Part shown: one piece after another, positions 45,092-58,922 of the stretch
How positions within the stretch are numbered: the stretch's first letter is position 1
How the letters are laid out: every line of letters begins with the position of its first letter
Assembly: GCA_003439945.1 (NCBI GenBank)
Contig: QVRM01000463.1
Location: 310,001-374,000 of the forward strand
DNA: 64,000 nucleotides
Origin: Dermanyssus gallinae
Taxonomy: Eukaryota > Arthropoda > Arachnida > Mesostigmata > Dermanyssidae
Reading direction: 5' to 3'
Notes under the pieces: generated by a model
The model's input: only the letters and a program-made list of their open reading frames with translations
What the model was told of the DNA's origin: nothing
Database searches by the model: none
Program-made: the position numbers and the translations under genes

Positions 45092-45324
45092 TAGCAGCGT
45101 TTCTTCTAGTGCTGCTGCCTGCGGGCGTTCTAACACGCGGAGAAACGAAGAGCGTCAACCAGGTGCCCTTTCAGCTCAAAAGAACACTAGCGACCACGCT
45201 CTTGCGTACTACTTGGCTATCTGGTCATTTTATCACAAAGAAGATTCCACCCCCTTCCAGAACTGCCTTCGAAATTTTAGATCTACATTTTACTTTCCTG
45301 TTTGGAAGCCTTATTTCTGTCTAA
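45092..45324 (+). CDS. Candidate last exon (version B) with hydrophobic segment
   Basis: The acceptor TATTTTCTGGTCTACGCAG is good. Read in phase 1, as needed after the Sushi exon, it gives VAAFLLVLLPAGVLTRG, a short transmembrane-like stretch, then about 60 residues and TAA at 45322-45324. This fits a membrane anchor with a basic cytoplasmic start, but the stretch is short and the tail matches nothing I know. It competes with the exon at 39723, and both may be wrong. Confidence 0.2.
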
Positions 45325-48300
45325 ACACAGCAAGTTAGTGGAAGGCGTTCAAGACACGTTTCTGAGACGCCTGCGGGTCAGGTGTCCTCAAAGCGAGTTA
45401 GATTACGTTGTTCCTAGCTTGACTCACTTTTCATACACGGCAACATATCTGCTCCACGTCAATTACGCAAATGTGAATTGTTAGGACGTATTTTTAATGT
45501 ACGCTCCAATAATCTAAAGAATCAACGATCACTCTAAAAGCCATGTGTCGTGCTGAGTTCAGGAATGTACTGTTTGCCTGGTGGATGGCCCAATGGGCGC
45601 ATGCAAATTCAAATAGCGTTTCTTTCTTTCAGAAGTAAGCATATTGATAACAGTGCATGTGTGATCATGATGTTTGTACCGCTCACCTTTTTATGTAACA
45701 ATAAAAGTGATTTTATATTATGAAAGTCATTGCGCATACAGTTGAATGATAAAAAGTGCATGAATTGTTTCCCATTCAACTGTAATGTAATCTGTCTATA
45801 GTACAGATTCTTTTTAGAAAAGACGGCGCAGTACTGGCGCGGCCAGCGTCACCACCATTGTCGCTTGGTTGCCATTAACTGCAGATGTTGTTTTAGATAT
45901 TACGTGCATACTGTCCAAGTCCACTGTCATTCCAATCAGCCGGAAAATCTTCTTTCTCATCCAAGATGTTTTCAATAGACGTGCAACATACGAAAGGACT
46001 TGATAAAGTGTTTGCATTTTCCGCGTTGTGGAGGACGAGTCAAGAATCCAATACACTGGCGAATGGGTTCTCATTAATGATGTTCGGATAGACCCAAACA
46101 TCGGCACTACAAGAGCCGTACTCGAACGTCGAGCTGCGTACTATTCTATTGTAGAATTTCCAGCGAGAATCACGTGTGTTATCGCAAGCGTGTTTTGACG
46201 ACCTTTGCCTGATTATTGGAGATAAAATCCCAGGCCTGAACAATCTGCACGGATGGTACATAAAATCCTGTACGACCACCAAGGACTCATCAAATCTTTC
46301 TAACCCTTTTACTTAATGCCCAGACTCATGCGTTTCAGCATCTCTATCCATAAAAGTAACGGGTTAACGGTCGGCAGGCAAGGTAATAGTCGCCCTCCTC
46401 TTCTACCGGCATAAAATTGTGTCGACGATTAAACTGACAGAAGGTGGTGCAGAAACGAGCATTGGTGTGATGCAGAATGCCTACGTAATGTATCCACTGC
46501 GTTCGCCAACCACAGCTTTAAAGCGTCTTTTAACACGGTGGTTCCTTTACTACAACAACCCGCCAGCCCATCGAGCTTAAAACACTGAGGTTCTCGTCGT
46601 CGTCACGCTGGTAAAGCACGCAGGTTATTCGCTCGGCTTCGCACCGTGAGCGTTTTTCCTCGTTTCGAAAACAACACAAATTGAGAACGAGGCAATTTTC
46701 ATTCAGGAAAATCGGTGTTTAGAGCCATCGATGTGTTAGTAGAAAAAAAAGTAAAAAATACTTTAAAATTGCTGTTGACAGAAAACTTTCCCTATGTACT
46801 CACTAATACACGCATTTCTTCTAGACCTTTTAAGACATTTACCAATATCTAGTGCAGATTCGCCACCGCATTTTTGGGGATGTTACGTAGTACGCTCTTG
46901 ATCTGTGTTTTTGAAATTGCTCAAACGAGAAACGCCTACCTGCAGCTGCAGCACTTAGAAGAGCAGTTTAAATAAGTGTCACGGCTAGTGATATTGTACG
47001 CTGCGTCAGGCGATTAAACCACTATGCTATATCTAGAGCATTGGTGTTTGTATATATGTGTCGTGTGTGCATAGATGACAAAGAAAAAGAGAAAATGAAA
47101 AACATAAAGCTGGGAAAAAGCTGGCAGTCACTAAGTTCTTTCAATTGCTTCACGATACAATAAAGACTAAAACTATAGTAGAAAACAGGGATGTTACTCT
47201 ACAGTCACTCGCCTTCATTGTCATCGTTTGCAAATGCTCCCACGTATTCTTAAGGAAAGCTCACGCCAACGTAATCGTACATCCTGCAGACAAAACTACT
47301 GCACGTGCGCAATACAAACAGGTCTAGTTGTGTTGCCCTTTATCTAGATTTTAAGCCAATATATGTTACATAACGTACGGTTTCGACAAGACCTGTAATA
47401 CCATCGGCCAAATGTGCGCTATATGTCTTCCAGTAAAACCAAAAAAAATCCGGTACTTTTGCATCCAGTACATATCTCTTAGTAACTGCAGCGCTGCAAC
47501 ACCATTGTGCGGGAGCAAGTGTCTGAAACGGCTTTGTATTTCATTACCTGCCAAAGTTCTAAAGTGTTTTCACAAAAGAGGGTCTTGACCTTAAGTTCAT
47601 AGCCTCTTCGTTGGTGTTATTGTTTATATAAACAGTGCTTATACTGGCTAGGCTACAATAGTGAAACAGCAAAGGCCACAATGAGGGCAACATCATATCG
47701 TGATTACGCCTGTTGTTCACAAACTGCGTTAAGTGCATCGCAAGCCACGTCGAATAAGTGTATACATAAGTGGCGGCGGATTTGCTTGCAAGCCGCTTGC
47801 GTAACGGAGTCTAGTTATTACAGTTCATTGCCTCTATTGTGCAGTCGCTAAGTTGACGCTTACTTAGGTCGAATTTTTGAATAACTATTTAACGTATTTC
47901 ACAACTCAGTTGCATTTTTAAGAGGTTCTAAGCTTTTAAGATGTGACGTATAAACAAAACAAGAGACGCCTTATACGACTTAATTCAATGTGTGATATTT
48001 AACGTAAGCTTGTTAGCAGAACCAGAATCGGCACTGGTCACACGGCTGGTAAAAACCTGAACTGGGGCACACAAGGTGGTGCTAGCCGTGACGGCTAGAG
48101 CGTTGTGTACACGTGACGGCTAGAGCGTCCGGCGCCCTCCCAAAGGGTACCGGGAACTATAGATGTCAAGGTGTCCAGTCTTAATTGAGGTTTTGGCAAC
48201 CTTTTCCTGCCATCCTGCCAAAAATGCTGGATGGGTTTGGTAATCGGTGACTTGGCGTGGCTCTGATTGCCGGTCCGTAACCGGCAAGTAAGTCTACGAA

Positions 48301-48639
48301 GGAATTCCTTGCCGTCCTAGGGAGACAGAGAAGTCGGTTTTTATGTGGGGTGAAACATCTCTCCAGCTGGGCAAAGCTCGTCGCCGAGGTATGTGTCCAC
48401 ACTGCGCCACACTTAGCGCAATTCAAATTAGCAAATTAAATTTAAAAAATAAAAAAAATTAGCAAAATTCAGCTCAAAGGATCGCGCAGTGACAGTCGTT
48501 CCTCACTCCCACATACATCGAGAAGACTGCAGCTTGGCACCTGTCACCAATATGATGTGTGAATGTCGTACCCATATATTGGGCTACTATATCCCAGATA
48601 TGGGAATGAGTTTACAAACTCCAAATTTTGACTTCTACA
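45325..48639. other. Non-coding stretch
   Basis: Minus-strand frames of 80-97 codons near 45814-46282 show no known motif. No repeats of note except poly-A/T runs. Confidence 0.5.
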
Positions 48640-48900
48640 ATTGTGGCTGCTTGTCTCGACGATGAAACGTCATTGCTTTTACTTTCGTGAATTAATTTAG
48701 AGGCTTTTGTTGCGAAGATAAGAATTCACTATCCCAACGATTCTGCGGACAGCTCGGAGGTCGCGATGAGCAACTACGATGTCGTCTGCGTACAAAACGA
48801 AAACTGCATTCCTGAATTCCGCTCTCAAAAAGCGAGCTAAGTCTGTAAATATTTGAGCAAAACGACAGACAGCTAAGTTATTTTTGAGTAACTGTGAAGC
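48640..48900 (-). mobile_element. Reverse transcriptase fragment, minus strand
   Basis: The minus strand reads LARFLRAEFRNAVFVLYADD then IVVAHRDLRAVRRIVGIVNS near 48850-48730. This includes an intact catalytic YADD and the following palm/thumb helix. INSRK and KAMTF follow after a stop. It is one exon-sized fragment of the same family as 42830-43080; the rest of the element is not evident. Confidence 0.75.
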
Positions 48901-51900
48901 TATCGTTTTTAAAGCAAGGGTTTGCCAACTCTGGCTTCAATGGATTTAATAATTCAAGCCTGGTTTTTGTTGCGCCATCAGGTCTTTTTTCCGTAAAAGT
49001 TATTTTTGTCTTTAGCGTGGCTTCCCTTATTTCATGAATACTTGCCGTTACCTCCTACGTACCGCGTTTCCACAACCTTTAAAAGTTAAATTCCTGCTAC
49101 ACTCACGGCCTTTTGTAGGCTTGGCTGTTCAAGCAACCTTTCGTCATAATTTTGTGATGCGCGTGCAGACGCTATTCGCTAAACCCCGATGATTCCCATA
49201 CGGTCGTTTTCCGGCGTGTTGGACATGCGCACTTGAGCACCCCGTGTTACATTTCGTCGCCGCTGTGATCGTTGATAGCTACTAAGATAAGCAGACCGCT
49301 AGGGAATGGCATGATAGTGGCGCGGCTAGCTGAAAACTAAGAGCGCCACTTTCTCCTATTGGTGGTCGTCCGAGTTGCCTTTTCTAGCGCATCAGAGTAG
49401 AACTTACGCAACCGACATTATGCAATGTGAGAATTAGTAGTAGTTTAACATGTTTAGAAAAAAAAAACACAATAAAATCTGCCAAATTCCGCAGCGTAGA
49501 CGACTTGCACGCGCGGATTAGCCGCTTCTCCAAGAAGGACAGGCGAATATTGGAAAGACTTTGCTACCTCAGCATTGCCATTTTTTTCTTTCAGTACGTC
49601 CTTCTGTCAGCGCATCACAGAGAAAAGCGTTAAGACACCAGAGAACGTACACAAAATCCAGCAGTTATCCCTCAAAACTTGCACCTTCGAGCCTTTCAGT
49701 TTGAAAGTGTCGTCCGTGGCTAGTTACGGAACTGACGTTACATGGGACATGCTTAAAATTGCATAGCTTTTCCAGCAAGATAAAGTAACACTAATTTTTC
49801 GTCAGCGACCACTGGGTCTTCTAACAAACTCGGCCCGTGACCGATTAGTGTATAATGGTCCCGGGTTCCGTTTCCTATTCCCATGAGCTAGTACAACAAC
49901 GCTCTCAGCTTCCAACGGCAAAAGCTTCGTTGGAATTCCGCCAGCAATACCTTCAAACGATAACGAAGATACAGCCGGAAATTTACACCGCCTCTGCTGC
50001 GTTAACCAATCGCTTTTAGCCTGTACGCCGGTGCCGTCACGTTAAGAGCTGTACAGCGTGCACGGGTTTCACCCTCCGTTTTGCGAGTTATAGCAGGATT
50101 CCACAGCCGCGAGCTGTGGGTGTCGCCGCTACGGTCACTTATGCAATCTTACTTGAACGATCGTGAGTGCTCGATTTCTCTCTTCCAGCCGGAGCAAGAG
50201 AGCTTTTGATCATTTCTTATTTATTATGCATACCTGCTGTGTGTATTGTACATATGAATTTACTTAGCAAACGTGAAATTAGTGAATGAATATATTACCT
50301 TTTTTTATTATACAGCAATACATACTTATACAGGTATGTATTGCTGTTAGTTTATTTAATGCTGTTGTTATTCTAAACATGTCTTTACGTGCAGGAAATA
50401 TTCCGGCAGGGTAGAGCAGTGCTTAACGACGCCTACTCCAACGAAGAAGGAAGGGGTGGGGGCAAACAGATCCTGAATCGTTTGTCGACAACAACGCAAC
50501 AATGCACATTCCGACGAGCAGCATATATGCGGAGGACAATAATCAAACCGATTACGGCCTGTGCGTCTTTTCTTGCAGATATGCACTGGGCGCGGTATCG
50601 TAATCGCCTTTTCTTATACTGCACCATCGTGGATTTTCGCACGGCGTTCGGCGGCTGTGTCACACACAGTCTCACATTGTTTCGGCGAACGCTAATTGGC
50701 GTCCTACCGCTGTCACCTACTTCAGTTCAGTTACTACCATCTCGTCTGCAATCAAACCAAATTAGCGGTGACGACATTGCGACATGCAAGGATAATGGTT
50801 AAACAAACAAATTGTGTAATGCGCCATTATAGCAAGCGCTACTATAGCAGAGCGTCACCTTCAACAAGGCTACAATATTTACCCACGTTGGACATGCGCT
50901 AAGAAGCTTCATCTTTTGGAACAGAAAGTGAATAAAATGTTAAAAAGAACCGACGTCGTACATGTCCATAGTTTTCTCACTCGTGTTCTCTATAAAATTG
51001 TGACAGATCATTTTTCGAAAATCGTGCCCACGCTGGAGAGGCTCTAGAAATAGTGGCTAAGCTGCACAAAGCCAATCGTCTTGCTGATGCTTTTCTCGAG
51101 AAATGCTGTGTCCAAGGAGCTATGTTTTAATGCCTATTAGTCACTGGTAACGAAACATAGATTGGCTCGCGTCCTTGAAACGAGAGCATTTATTGTCATC
51201 TAAGAAAATAAGATCCTAGTAAACGATTTTAGCCCGAAAGATCATGCGTACTGTGTTTGGAGTTAGTCAAGGCGATGACAAGGCTTGACAAAACAGGCTG
51301 TGTTGAAGTGATTAGAAATGATTTAAAAAGATAGCAAGTAAGAGAGCAGATTCGTGTACAACATTTGGTGTCAAATTAAACACATCATAAAATGCATACG
51401 ATTTTATATATTAAAATACCACTTAAAATTTATGAGATATTTGCACGAGGAAAAGCGATCAAAACGGGCAATGACGTTTAGACGCCATTTGTGCCTAGTG
51501 GTGAAGATACATAAGTGTAGGGAGCATTCATGCGCACGCGGGAGTTTTCTTTTACCAGCGGAGATCCTTAGTGGTCAGCAGTGGGTCTATGACTGAGCTC
51601 TGTGTAGTAGACACCAGCTGTATTCTCCAATATAATTGTTCGCATTTGATTATGACTATGTTGACCACACACACAGCATGTCCGTGCTCTTTCGAAGTCT
51701 CGCTTTCTCAGCGTGGGTCTATGTAATGATTTTGTTTGCTTTTCTCCAAGCTCAGGCTGCCAAGAGGTTCCGATGAGGGCTAGGAGAACCCTGATTAGCA
51801 TAATGTACAAAACGTGACATCTCAGTTAAGCAATAATGACAAAAATGCGCTTCGAAAGTGAAATCGCCTTAACAAACGCCAGGAAAAAATATTTCACATT

Positions 51901-52025
51901 ATTCAGATAGCTACCTTTCATGAGAGTAGAGTCAATAAACGTTTTACGGACGCCTTTTTGCGGAATAAATATGTAACATATTAACGTGCATTCAGAAACA
52001 TAGTAAGAACTGGCTGGCAGTCAGC
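48901..52025. other. Non-coding stretch
   Basis: Frames of up to 137 codons near 50389-50802 lack any recognisable motif. No RNA gene was found. Confidence 0.5.
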
Positions 52026-52110
52026 TAAAGTGGCGGCGAAGTCTAGGGGACTAGTGCGCTAGTCATGGCTGTCATCTACCGGGGTGTCGCCGGTTCGATC
52101 CCTGTTGTTG
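52026..52110 (+). mobile_element. tRNA-like sequence, probable SINE head
   Basis: A box-B match CGGTTCGATCCCTG (52091-52104) is preceded about 60 bp upstream by a box-A-like TGGCGGCGAAGTCTAGG. Arms do not fold into a clean cloverleaf, so a functional tRNA is unlikely. The sequence is different from the three SINEs of the other family in this window. Confidence 0.35.
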
Positions 52111-54118
52111 ATCGAATTTTCTTTGAGCGATGCTCATTGAGAATAGATGATAAACCATGCTGCCACAAAGACTGTTGGGGAAACCCTCGGTATCTTAACA
52201 TGTCCGCCCCTCGGTGCATTGAAGATATACCTCAGATTAAGTTCCAGGCCCGTAGGAGACGGAAAATAGTCTCGAATTAAAAACAACCTTCTTAAAAAAA
52301 ATTAATTCTAGACAGTTAGATAAATCATTATATAAATAACACAGTGTGCTCACTCAGCACGAAGTTAAACCGATCCGGTGGTATTCTCTGTAGAAATACA
52401 ATGAGGCCCCGGTGCACGGTATCCGCATATTCTGCATTACGGCAAACAAAAAAAATGCCTATTTATTTACTTACAAAAAAAATTAGTGATGTAGCTAGTA
52501 ATTTTAGTAACTTGTATTACTGATATATCACATCGTGCATCTGACTAAAATTGCATTGAAAAGAGAACATTCAACTCACTTTAACCGTTTCAAAAGTACT
52601 GACTAACGCGAAGTCCTTTTTTTTCTCATTTCCGAACCCTACCAAGAGCGACAAATAAAACTATTTACACGCTTTTATTCGCACGCACACGCCATATAAA
52701 TAGTGTTCAAGCGTGCGGCCGCCGCGAATACTAATATTATGTTTTTGTATGCCTTAGTGCGTCTTTGTCGTTTCGTTTAGTTCCACACTCGTGTACAACT
52801 TCACGATATTGCCCAGTGACTACTCAGCGATCACCTAGTATCTGCCTCCTGGAAGCCATTTGATCCTATGTACTACACCCAGCTAAATATCACGTAAATG
52901 CCACCTAATAGTCTAGAAGTTGTAGCCTTGTAGTACTGTTTTGCAAGTACGTACGTATAGAGTGCTTTCATTTGTAACTGTATCTGTTATCAGACGCCGT
53001 CTGCTTCCGAACGCGACGGCTGCTAGTTTTGAGTTCTGGTGGAATTGCGTGTCAGATCGAGTTTTAGAACGAAATTTGACTGTTGCCGCCTGTGTGAACG
53101 AACGTTCGTGCACCACTGCATCTGTCTATTCCCCAATTTGCGCTGTTTGTGAGCGCTACAGCGTGTATTTGTGTTTCGTCTGTTTGTACGAGTAGCTATC
53201 TATTGTCGTTGCACGAGTGAGCGCCGATACACACTATACTTAGCTTGTATGCAGGATCCTGTCTCTGGCGTGCCAGCAGCAGAGCTTCTTTCACGCTCGC
53301 CCTCGTGCCACTCAATTTTGTTTTTAGTTCTTGTTGTGCCCTGCTCGCTCGACTTTTCTGTTGCAAGCTGCTAATTTTAGGGGTTTGACAACAAAATGTT
53401 GGGAGTTTGACAACAAAATGTTGGGGGTTTAACAAAGCTGCTACTACTAAAAGAGCTAGCGAAAAGCTAAGGGAGAAGAAGAAAGAAATAGCAAAAACGG
53501 TGAGCTCGGTGAGAAACGGTGAACGCAGCAACCGTAGTTGCTGCGTCCTTAGTAGTTCGACCGAAACTAAGCTTGTGTGGCAACGAGTGGCACGCAAGAA
53601 CCCTCAGACGGTGCAACTATCATTATTGATGACGTCTACGAGGCAACCGCTAGAGTTCGTAATGAAAGTGTGAATGAAGACGGATGGTCTCAGGTGGTCA
53701 ACAATTAAATGAAAATTGACGAAGCAAACGTCCAACTTGTCGCTCTATTCGCGAAAAGGCTATCAAGAACGTGAAGGGACTATTCAGTGTTGTAGTGGCA
53801 CGCGCACTACAGAACTGCTGGTGGAATGACACCGTTGGCGAGTAGGCCGTTTAGGGTAACCTCTTATCGTTGAGTGGCGCGATATTTAATGCTTAATAAG
53901 CTGTACACCCACCCCAGACCTGAATCTAAATTTGGCATAATTCATGTATGGGCAAACAAGCTGGACGATGCATAGAAAGTTGTCTTCTTGGCATCCCGGT
54001 GACCACACGGTTCAGAGAACTGGCACATAACTGGGCAGTCGCACACCTGACACAGCCCTCACGGACAGGGTTCTGCTGCAGTTTGCAGTTTGCATCTCAA
54101 AAATGAAGTCTTTTTGGC
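52111..54118. other. Unassigned stretch upstream of a retrotransposon
   Basis: It may include the 5' part or ORF1 of the plus-strand element that follows, but no zinc knuckle or PHD pattern was seen. Confidence 0.4.
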
Positions 54119-54479
54119 GTGCTTATAGGGTTACAACAATATAGGCGGGAGCGCCAATTGCTCTGTATTGATCTTAGAGACTGCGTTACATTGCTGCAGT
54201 ATGCAGAAGCAAAATTGCCTGCAGAAATTACGGCGAGTCATAGCATAGGGCTGCAAGTTGTAAAATTTAAGGAAGCTCACTCGTCAACGTCGTCAGTCTG
54301 TCCACTTCGGGTTGTCGAAATTAAGATGCGACAGACCTGGATAGAATGTCGTATGCGTGAGCAAGTGAGAGCTGCGCCGGCACTGCCAATGGAACTGACA
54401 GGAGAGGAGAGTAACCCAATTGTGGCTCATAGCAAACCGTACGCTGTTGCAGTGAAAACCATCGTTGTTAACATTGCTG

Positions 54480-56930
54480 CTAGATAGAGCTGCTGCACTT
54501 AGAGTAACCTTCCAGGCGCGACTTCAATGCAGCGTAGGTGAGCTCCACTATCAGGGCAGCTAGATACGTTGACAAATTTACTTCAACGTGAAAGTCTGCA
54601 CTAGGTGTCATGGTCGTGAGTGAAACATGGTTTAAGAACGCTGACAATGTCAGCAATGGTGTTTCAGCTTGTTTATTCGAAATGGTGGTGGTTTTATGTG
54701 CGGTTAAATTATACACTGCTTTCGACGTCTTTTAAAAACAATGGCGACGATACGGTACAGGCAATTCGTCTTCAAATTCGTCGCCAAAAAGGAATTTCGA
54801 ATTCCGAATTTCAATGGCTATATTGTTGGCTTCTACTTCAGTAATTTCGGCAGAAAATAGCATTGATGATAACAATCGTCATATTCGCATGTATTTCAAT
54901 CATATTCAGTGTGTATATAACATTAACACTAATCTAGTCATTTCACTCTGTCTGGCAGCCCTGTCTGTGAGGAATATTCGGTATTATTTTATTGTGGCAA
55001 TTATCGCTATGTCATTACCAAATTTACTCGTGCAGCTTCGCACCATAGTCTTCTTCAGGCGCCATTCCCCACGCAGCGACACGCATGTCTTCCGCAGGGT
55101 TATTTGCTTGTCGTATATAGGGCATTACCTGGTTAGAAATGTACGTTATAGTTTAATTTGACTCTTTCATCATTTGAGGCATTCTGTGACAGGGTCTTCT
55201 ACTAGTGTAGTCAACTTCTCCATTAGAAATAAATAGTTTTCTACCAGATTAAAGGTCGCAAAAACAGACCCTGACACGATTGACTTCATTGTAATATCTG
55301 ATCCGATTATTAGCCCGGACCACAAATTTGTCTCGTTCAGTATTAAAATCGACGTTACAAAGGCGGTTCTATTCCTCAGCAGTCAACTTTAAGAAAATGA
55401 ACGTTATGTTAATAGCCACACTCTTATATCTGATTAATTGGAGCGATTTCTTCTCTAATTGCCACAACGTTAATAAAATGTAATTTAAATTTACCCGATG
55501 CTGCCGTTTTCTAATTGCCTGATTTACGCCCACTGTCGTCGATAAGTAAATTGAGACCATTTGCGTTTATTGTATTGCGTCTCGATCAACCCATTGCTTT
55601 GTCGCCGAACTCCGAAGCGTGCTCTTCGCTTCACCGCAAGCTCACGAACAGCAACAAAGCGACCTTGCATTCTGACAGAGTTGAGTATAAACGTCAAAGA
55701 CAGCAGGGCTTTGTTCCGATACGCCAACATACGGATCACCAGCAATGAAGCCCTCCCGATCCTGGAATACGCCTCGCGCTTCGCATCGAAAGACGAGGAT
55801 TGAGCTCCTGGCATCGCATTTCTGGTCTTTGTTCAACCCTGCTCCAGTAAAGACAACGCGGTCATAGTTAGATAGTTTTCCGCGACTCACCGATCGAGTT
55901 CAACGAACGTGACATTTACTTGCAATTGCTGGGTTTGAAGCCCAAATGCAGCCACACACCGGACAGCGTTCCGCCTACATAAAAAAACTGACTTTAGCGG
56001 AGCATTTAAAGCTGATTTTCGAGCGTTCGTTTTATGATTCCACAATCCCTACGTTTTTCAAGCACAACATTTTGACCCCGATACATAAGAAGAGTCCAAG
56101 AAACGCGTCGAGAATTATCGTTCTGTGTTGCAGTGCGCCGTCGCTTGCACAGTTCCTAGGCAATTACCTATTGTGAAAGTTCTAGTCAGACACATCATCA
56201 ATTATTTGACTGTAAACAAATTATTCGATGCGGCGCAACATGGTTTTGTGTCTAGGCGATCTACGTGTACGCAGCTGCTTGAGATGGCGCATGACGAAGA
56301 TGGTTAAATTGTAGTTAATAAACTAAGAGCTTTCGAGGTCTATCCGCAGACCTGGGACTGGTTGGCAGAGTCTTGGGTATTCGGACTTTTCAGGTCAAGC
56401 CAAACGACGCATTAAGCAGCCTACACCCGGCACCGTCTGATGTGCCGCAGGAGAGCTGCGTCTCTCCGTTTTTGTACATAATATTTTTCTAGATGTAAAA
56501 GTATATAGACCATTGACTGTTAAATTAATTTTATATTCAGACGATCTCAAAATGTATAGTGCGCTCGGCTCCTCATCAACGCACAAAGCATTGTAGTCCG
56601 CGGTGAACGGTGTCAGCCGGTGGTGCGTTGACAATGGTATGCAGCTCTCCGTTCGCAAATGTTTCGTTGTGAAACACGGCTCATCTGAGCGAAATTACTT
56701 ACTCAACGGATCAACACTGTCAACGGCCAACGTGAAGCGGGATTTTGAAGTCTTAATCTCGGCGGACCTCATCTTTTCCGCACATATCAATAAACCAGCT
56801 ACACCAATAACATTTTCGCTTGGCGCGTGGCTAGGGATATTCACAACAGAACGACTGCACAAGCCCCGCCTGCGACCAGCAATTCCTTACCCTTTCTTAC
56901 ATGAATAAATAAGCTTTCTATTCTAATCTA
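54480..56930 (+). mobile_element. Degenerate jockey/CR1-like retrotransposon with endonuclease and RT
   Basis: The endonuclease part reads VMVVSETWFKNADNVS (54607-54655), where SETW includes the catalytic Glu, and ends ISDPIISPDHKFVSFSIKID (55290-55350), with the conserved SPDH-type motif. RT then follows with AEHLKLIFERSFYDSTIPTF and HNILTPIHKKSPRN near 55997-56110. QHGFVSRRSTCTQLLEM (56240-56290) and a post-RT region, VSRWCVDNGMQLSVRKCF and VLISADLIFSAHI, come after. Stops and shifts occur throughout and the catalytic YADD box is damaged. The 3' end is unclear near 56930. Confidence 0.75.
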
Positions 56931-57119
56931 TTTTAGTTCTTCTATTCAGGTGGAGGCAGGCCTCGGAGTCTTCCTAGACGTTGCGGCTGCCTAAAGTTGT
57001 GTAGGCCACTCGTCCTTCCGTCAAATATTAGAGGGCCTGGGATGTGCGCCGGTGACAATTGGTTGGCTCAGGTCATGCCTGTATAGAAGGCGGGCGGTTA
57101 AGGTTTTGCAATGTAAAAA

Positions 57120-57340
57120 GAAGGTTGGTCATGTCGAAGCCACGTAGGAGGATGTCAATATTGGTATATTACCTCATGGATCGGTACTTGGACTTTACAT
57201 GTTAATTATTTTCTATGAACTTCATCGTGCTTAGGATTTCGGCGAATTGTATCTGTAGGAAGTTCGCGTACACGGATGACACCTTAACGCTATTCCGTAT
57301 TCTGAACGGCCAAATATTTGGGCTTAAACCTGCATGAGAC
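57120..57340 (+). mobile_element. Second reverse transcriptase fragment, plus strand
   Basis: The sequence reads NIGILPHGSVLGLYMLIIF, a worn form of the RT box GVPQGSVLGPLLF, then FAYTDDTLTLFRIL with the catalytic box as YTDD. Because the upstream element already contains its post-RT region, this is a separate insertion. Confidence 0.65.
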
Positions 57341-57768
57341 CTCGAAATGGCAGTGCTACCTGCCTGTTATTCTGTGAATGTGGTGTTGACAAGAACTTAG
57401 ACACACTGGTGTTCCAGGGGAAGGTATCTTTCTGCCAACAAGATGTTTTACGAGAACTTAATACATTTATATTAAAATTAATTAACCCTATCGGCTGCTG
57501 AGAGGCGTTTGAAACATCGACAAGCTTGAGCGGCAACTGGAAGCACCCGAGTCTCTTCTCATCCTTAGGCTTTGCACTATCGTCAATAAAGCGTACGATT
57601 GCGGTCGTCTCAGGCTGTGCAGCCAGTAGGTAACAGCAGAAACACAGCCAAACATATAGGTCACAATAAATAGTTATATATCCACGATTATGTTGTCCAT
57701 TAGTATATTGCTTAAATGCAAAACACTGATATCACATCTTTCACAGCATAGTTAAGGGTGTATATATA

Positions 57769-58922
57769 CAGGGTCATTCATATTGTTGTGCACGCATTTC
57801 GAGGTTTGATAGAACTCGGCAAGAAAATAAGTTTTCCCTATGGAGGGAAGACGTGGAAACGTCTTGTTTAGGAGAGAGAATGAAGTTTATAAAAGTAGAT
57901 TTTCTGCCTTTTTTTTCCTACATAGTTGTGCGAAATCTCTGTTTACGGGAGAACCAGTCAACGCATGAAGAAACCGATTACACCGGCGTGTTCGGGGGAA
58001 AATTCTGCACAACAACAAGACACTTCGCTAGCTTGCGTAGCAAAAAGCTAATACCCAGATTAAGGAAAGTTATGAAAAATCGATATTTTACGTTAACGCC
58101 TTTTCATGAAAAATCGTAAAATTTGTCCATTGCGACCAAAAATGTACGTCCAAAAGACCACTCTCACGCAATAGAAAATTTAATGCCCATCATGTTCGTA
58201 TCAAGGTGATGGTGCTGCGTTACGTAGTTGTCAAGTCACTAAACTTTTTCGATAGCCATATCGAAAGCGAAGGCATGCATATTTCCATAGGGCGTATAAG
58301 AAAAATAGGTACTTATTCTGAGGTTTGGTAGAGGTCAACAAGAGAATAAATTTTCCTAGTGGAAGGAGGGGACGGAAACGTCTTGGCAAATTTTTACGGT
58401 TCTGAACGTGAAAACTTGCACGTAAAACATAACAACTATGACTGTCGAAAAAGCTTAGTGACTTGACAACTACGTAACGCAGCACCATCACCTTGATACG
58501 AAAATGATGGGCATTAAATTTCCTATTGCGTGAGAGTGGTCTTTCGGACGTACATTTTTGGTCGCTATGGAAAAAAAATACGATTTTTCATGAAAAAGCG
58601 TTAACGTAAAATATCTACTTTTCATGACGATCCTTAATCTGGGTATTAGCTTTTTGCTACGCAAGCTAGTGAAGTGTCTTCCGTGTGCAGAATTTTCCTC
58701 CGAACAAGCCGGTGTAATCGGTTCCTTCATGCGTTGACTGGTTCTCCCGCAAACAGAGATTTCGCACAACTATGTAGGAAAAAAAGGCAGAAAAACAACT
58801 TTTATAAACTTCACTCTCTCTCCTAAACAAGACGTTTCCACGTCTTCCCTCCATAGGAAAAACTTATTTTCTTGCCGAGTTCTATCAAACCTCGAAATGC
58901 GTGCACAACAATATGAATGACC

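Noticed and set aside
45814..46282. Minus-strand frames of 80-97 codons
   Set aside because: No recognisable domain and no supporting splice context.
49840..49885. Possible tRNA box B (GGGTTCCGTTTCC)
   Set aside because: It departs from the GGTTCGANNCC consensus and no box A or cloverleaf is present.
57853..58119. 88-codon frame in the left arm of the fold-back element
   Set aside because: An almost identical frame occurs in the inverted arm, so it follows from the repeat; no protein motif is present.
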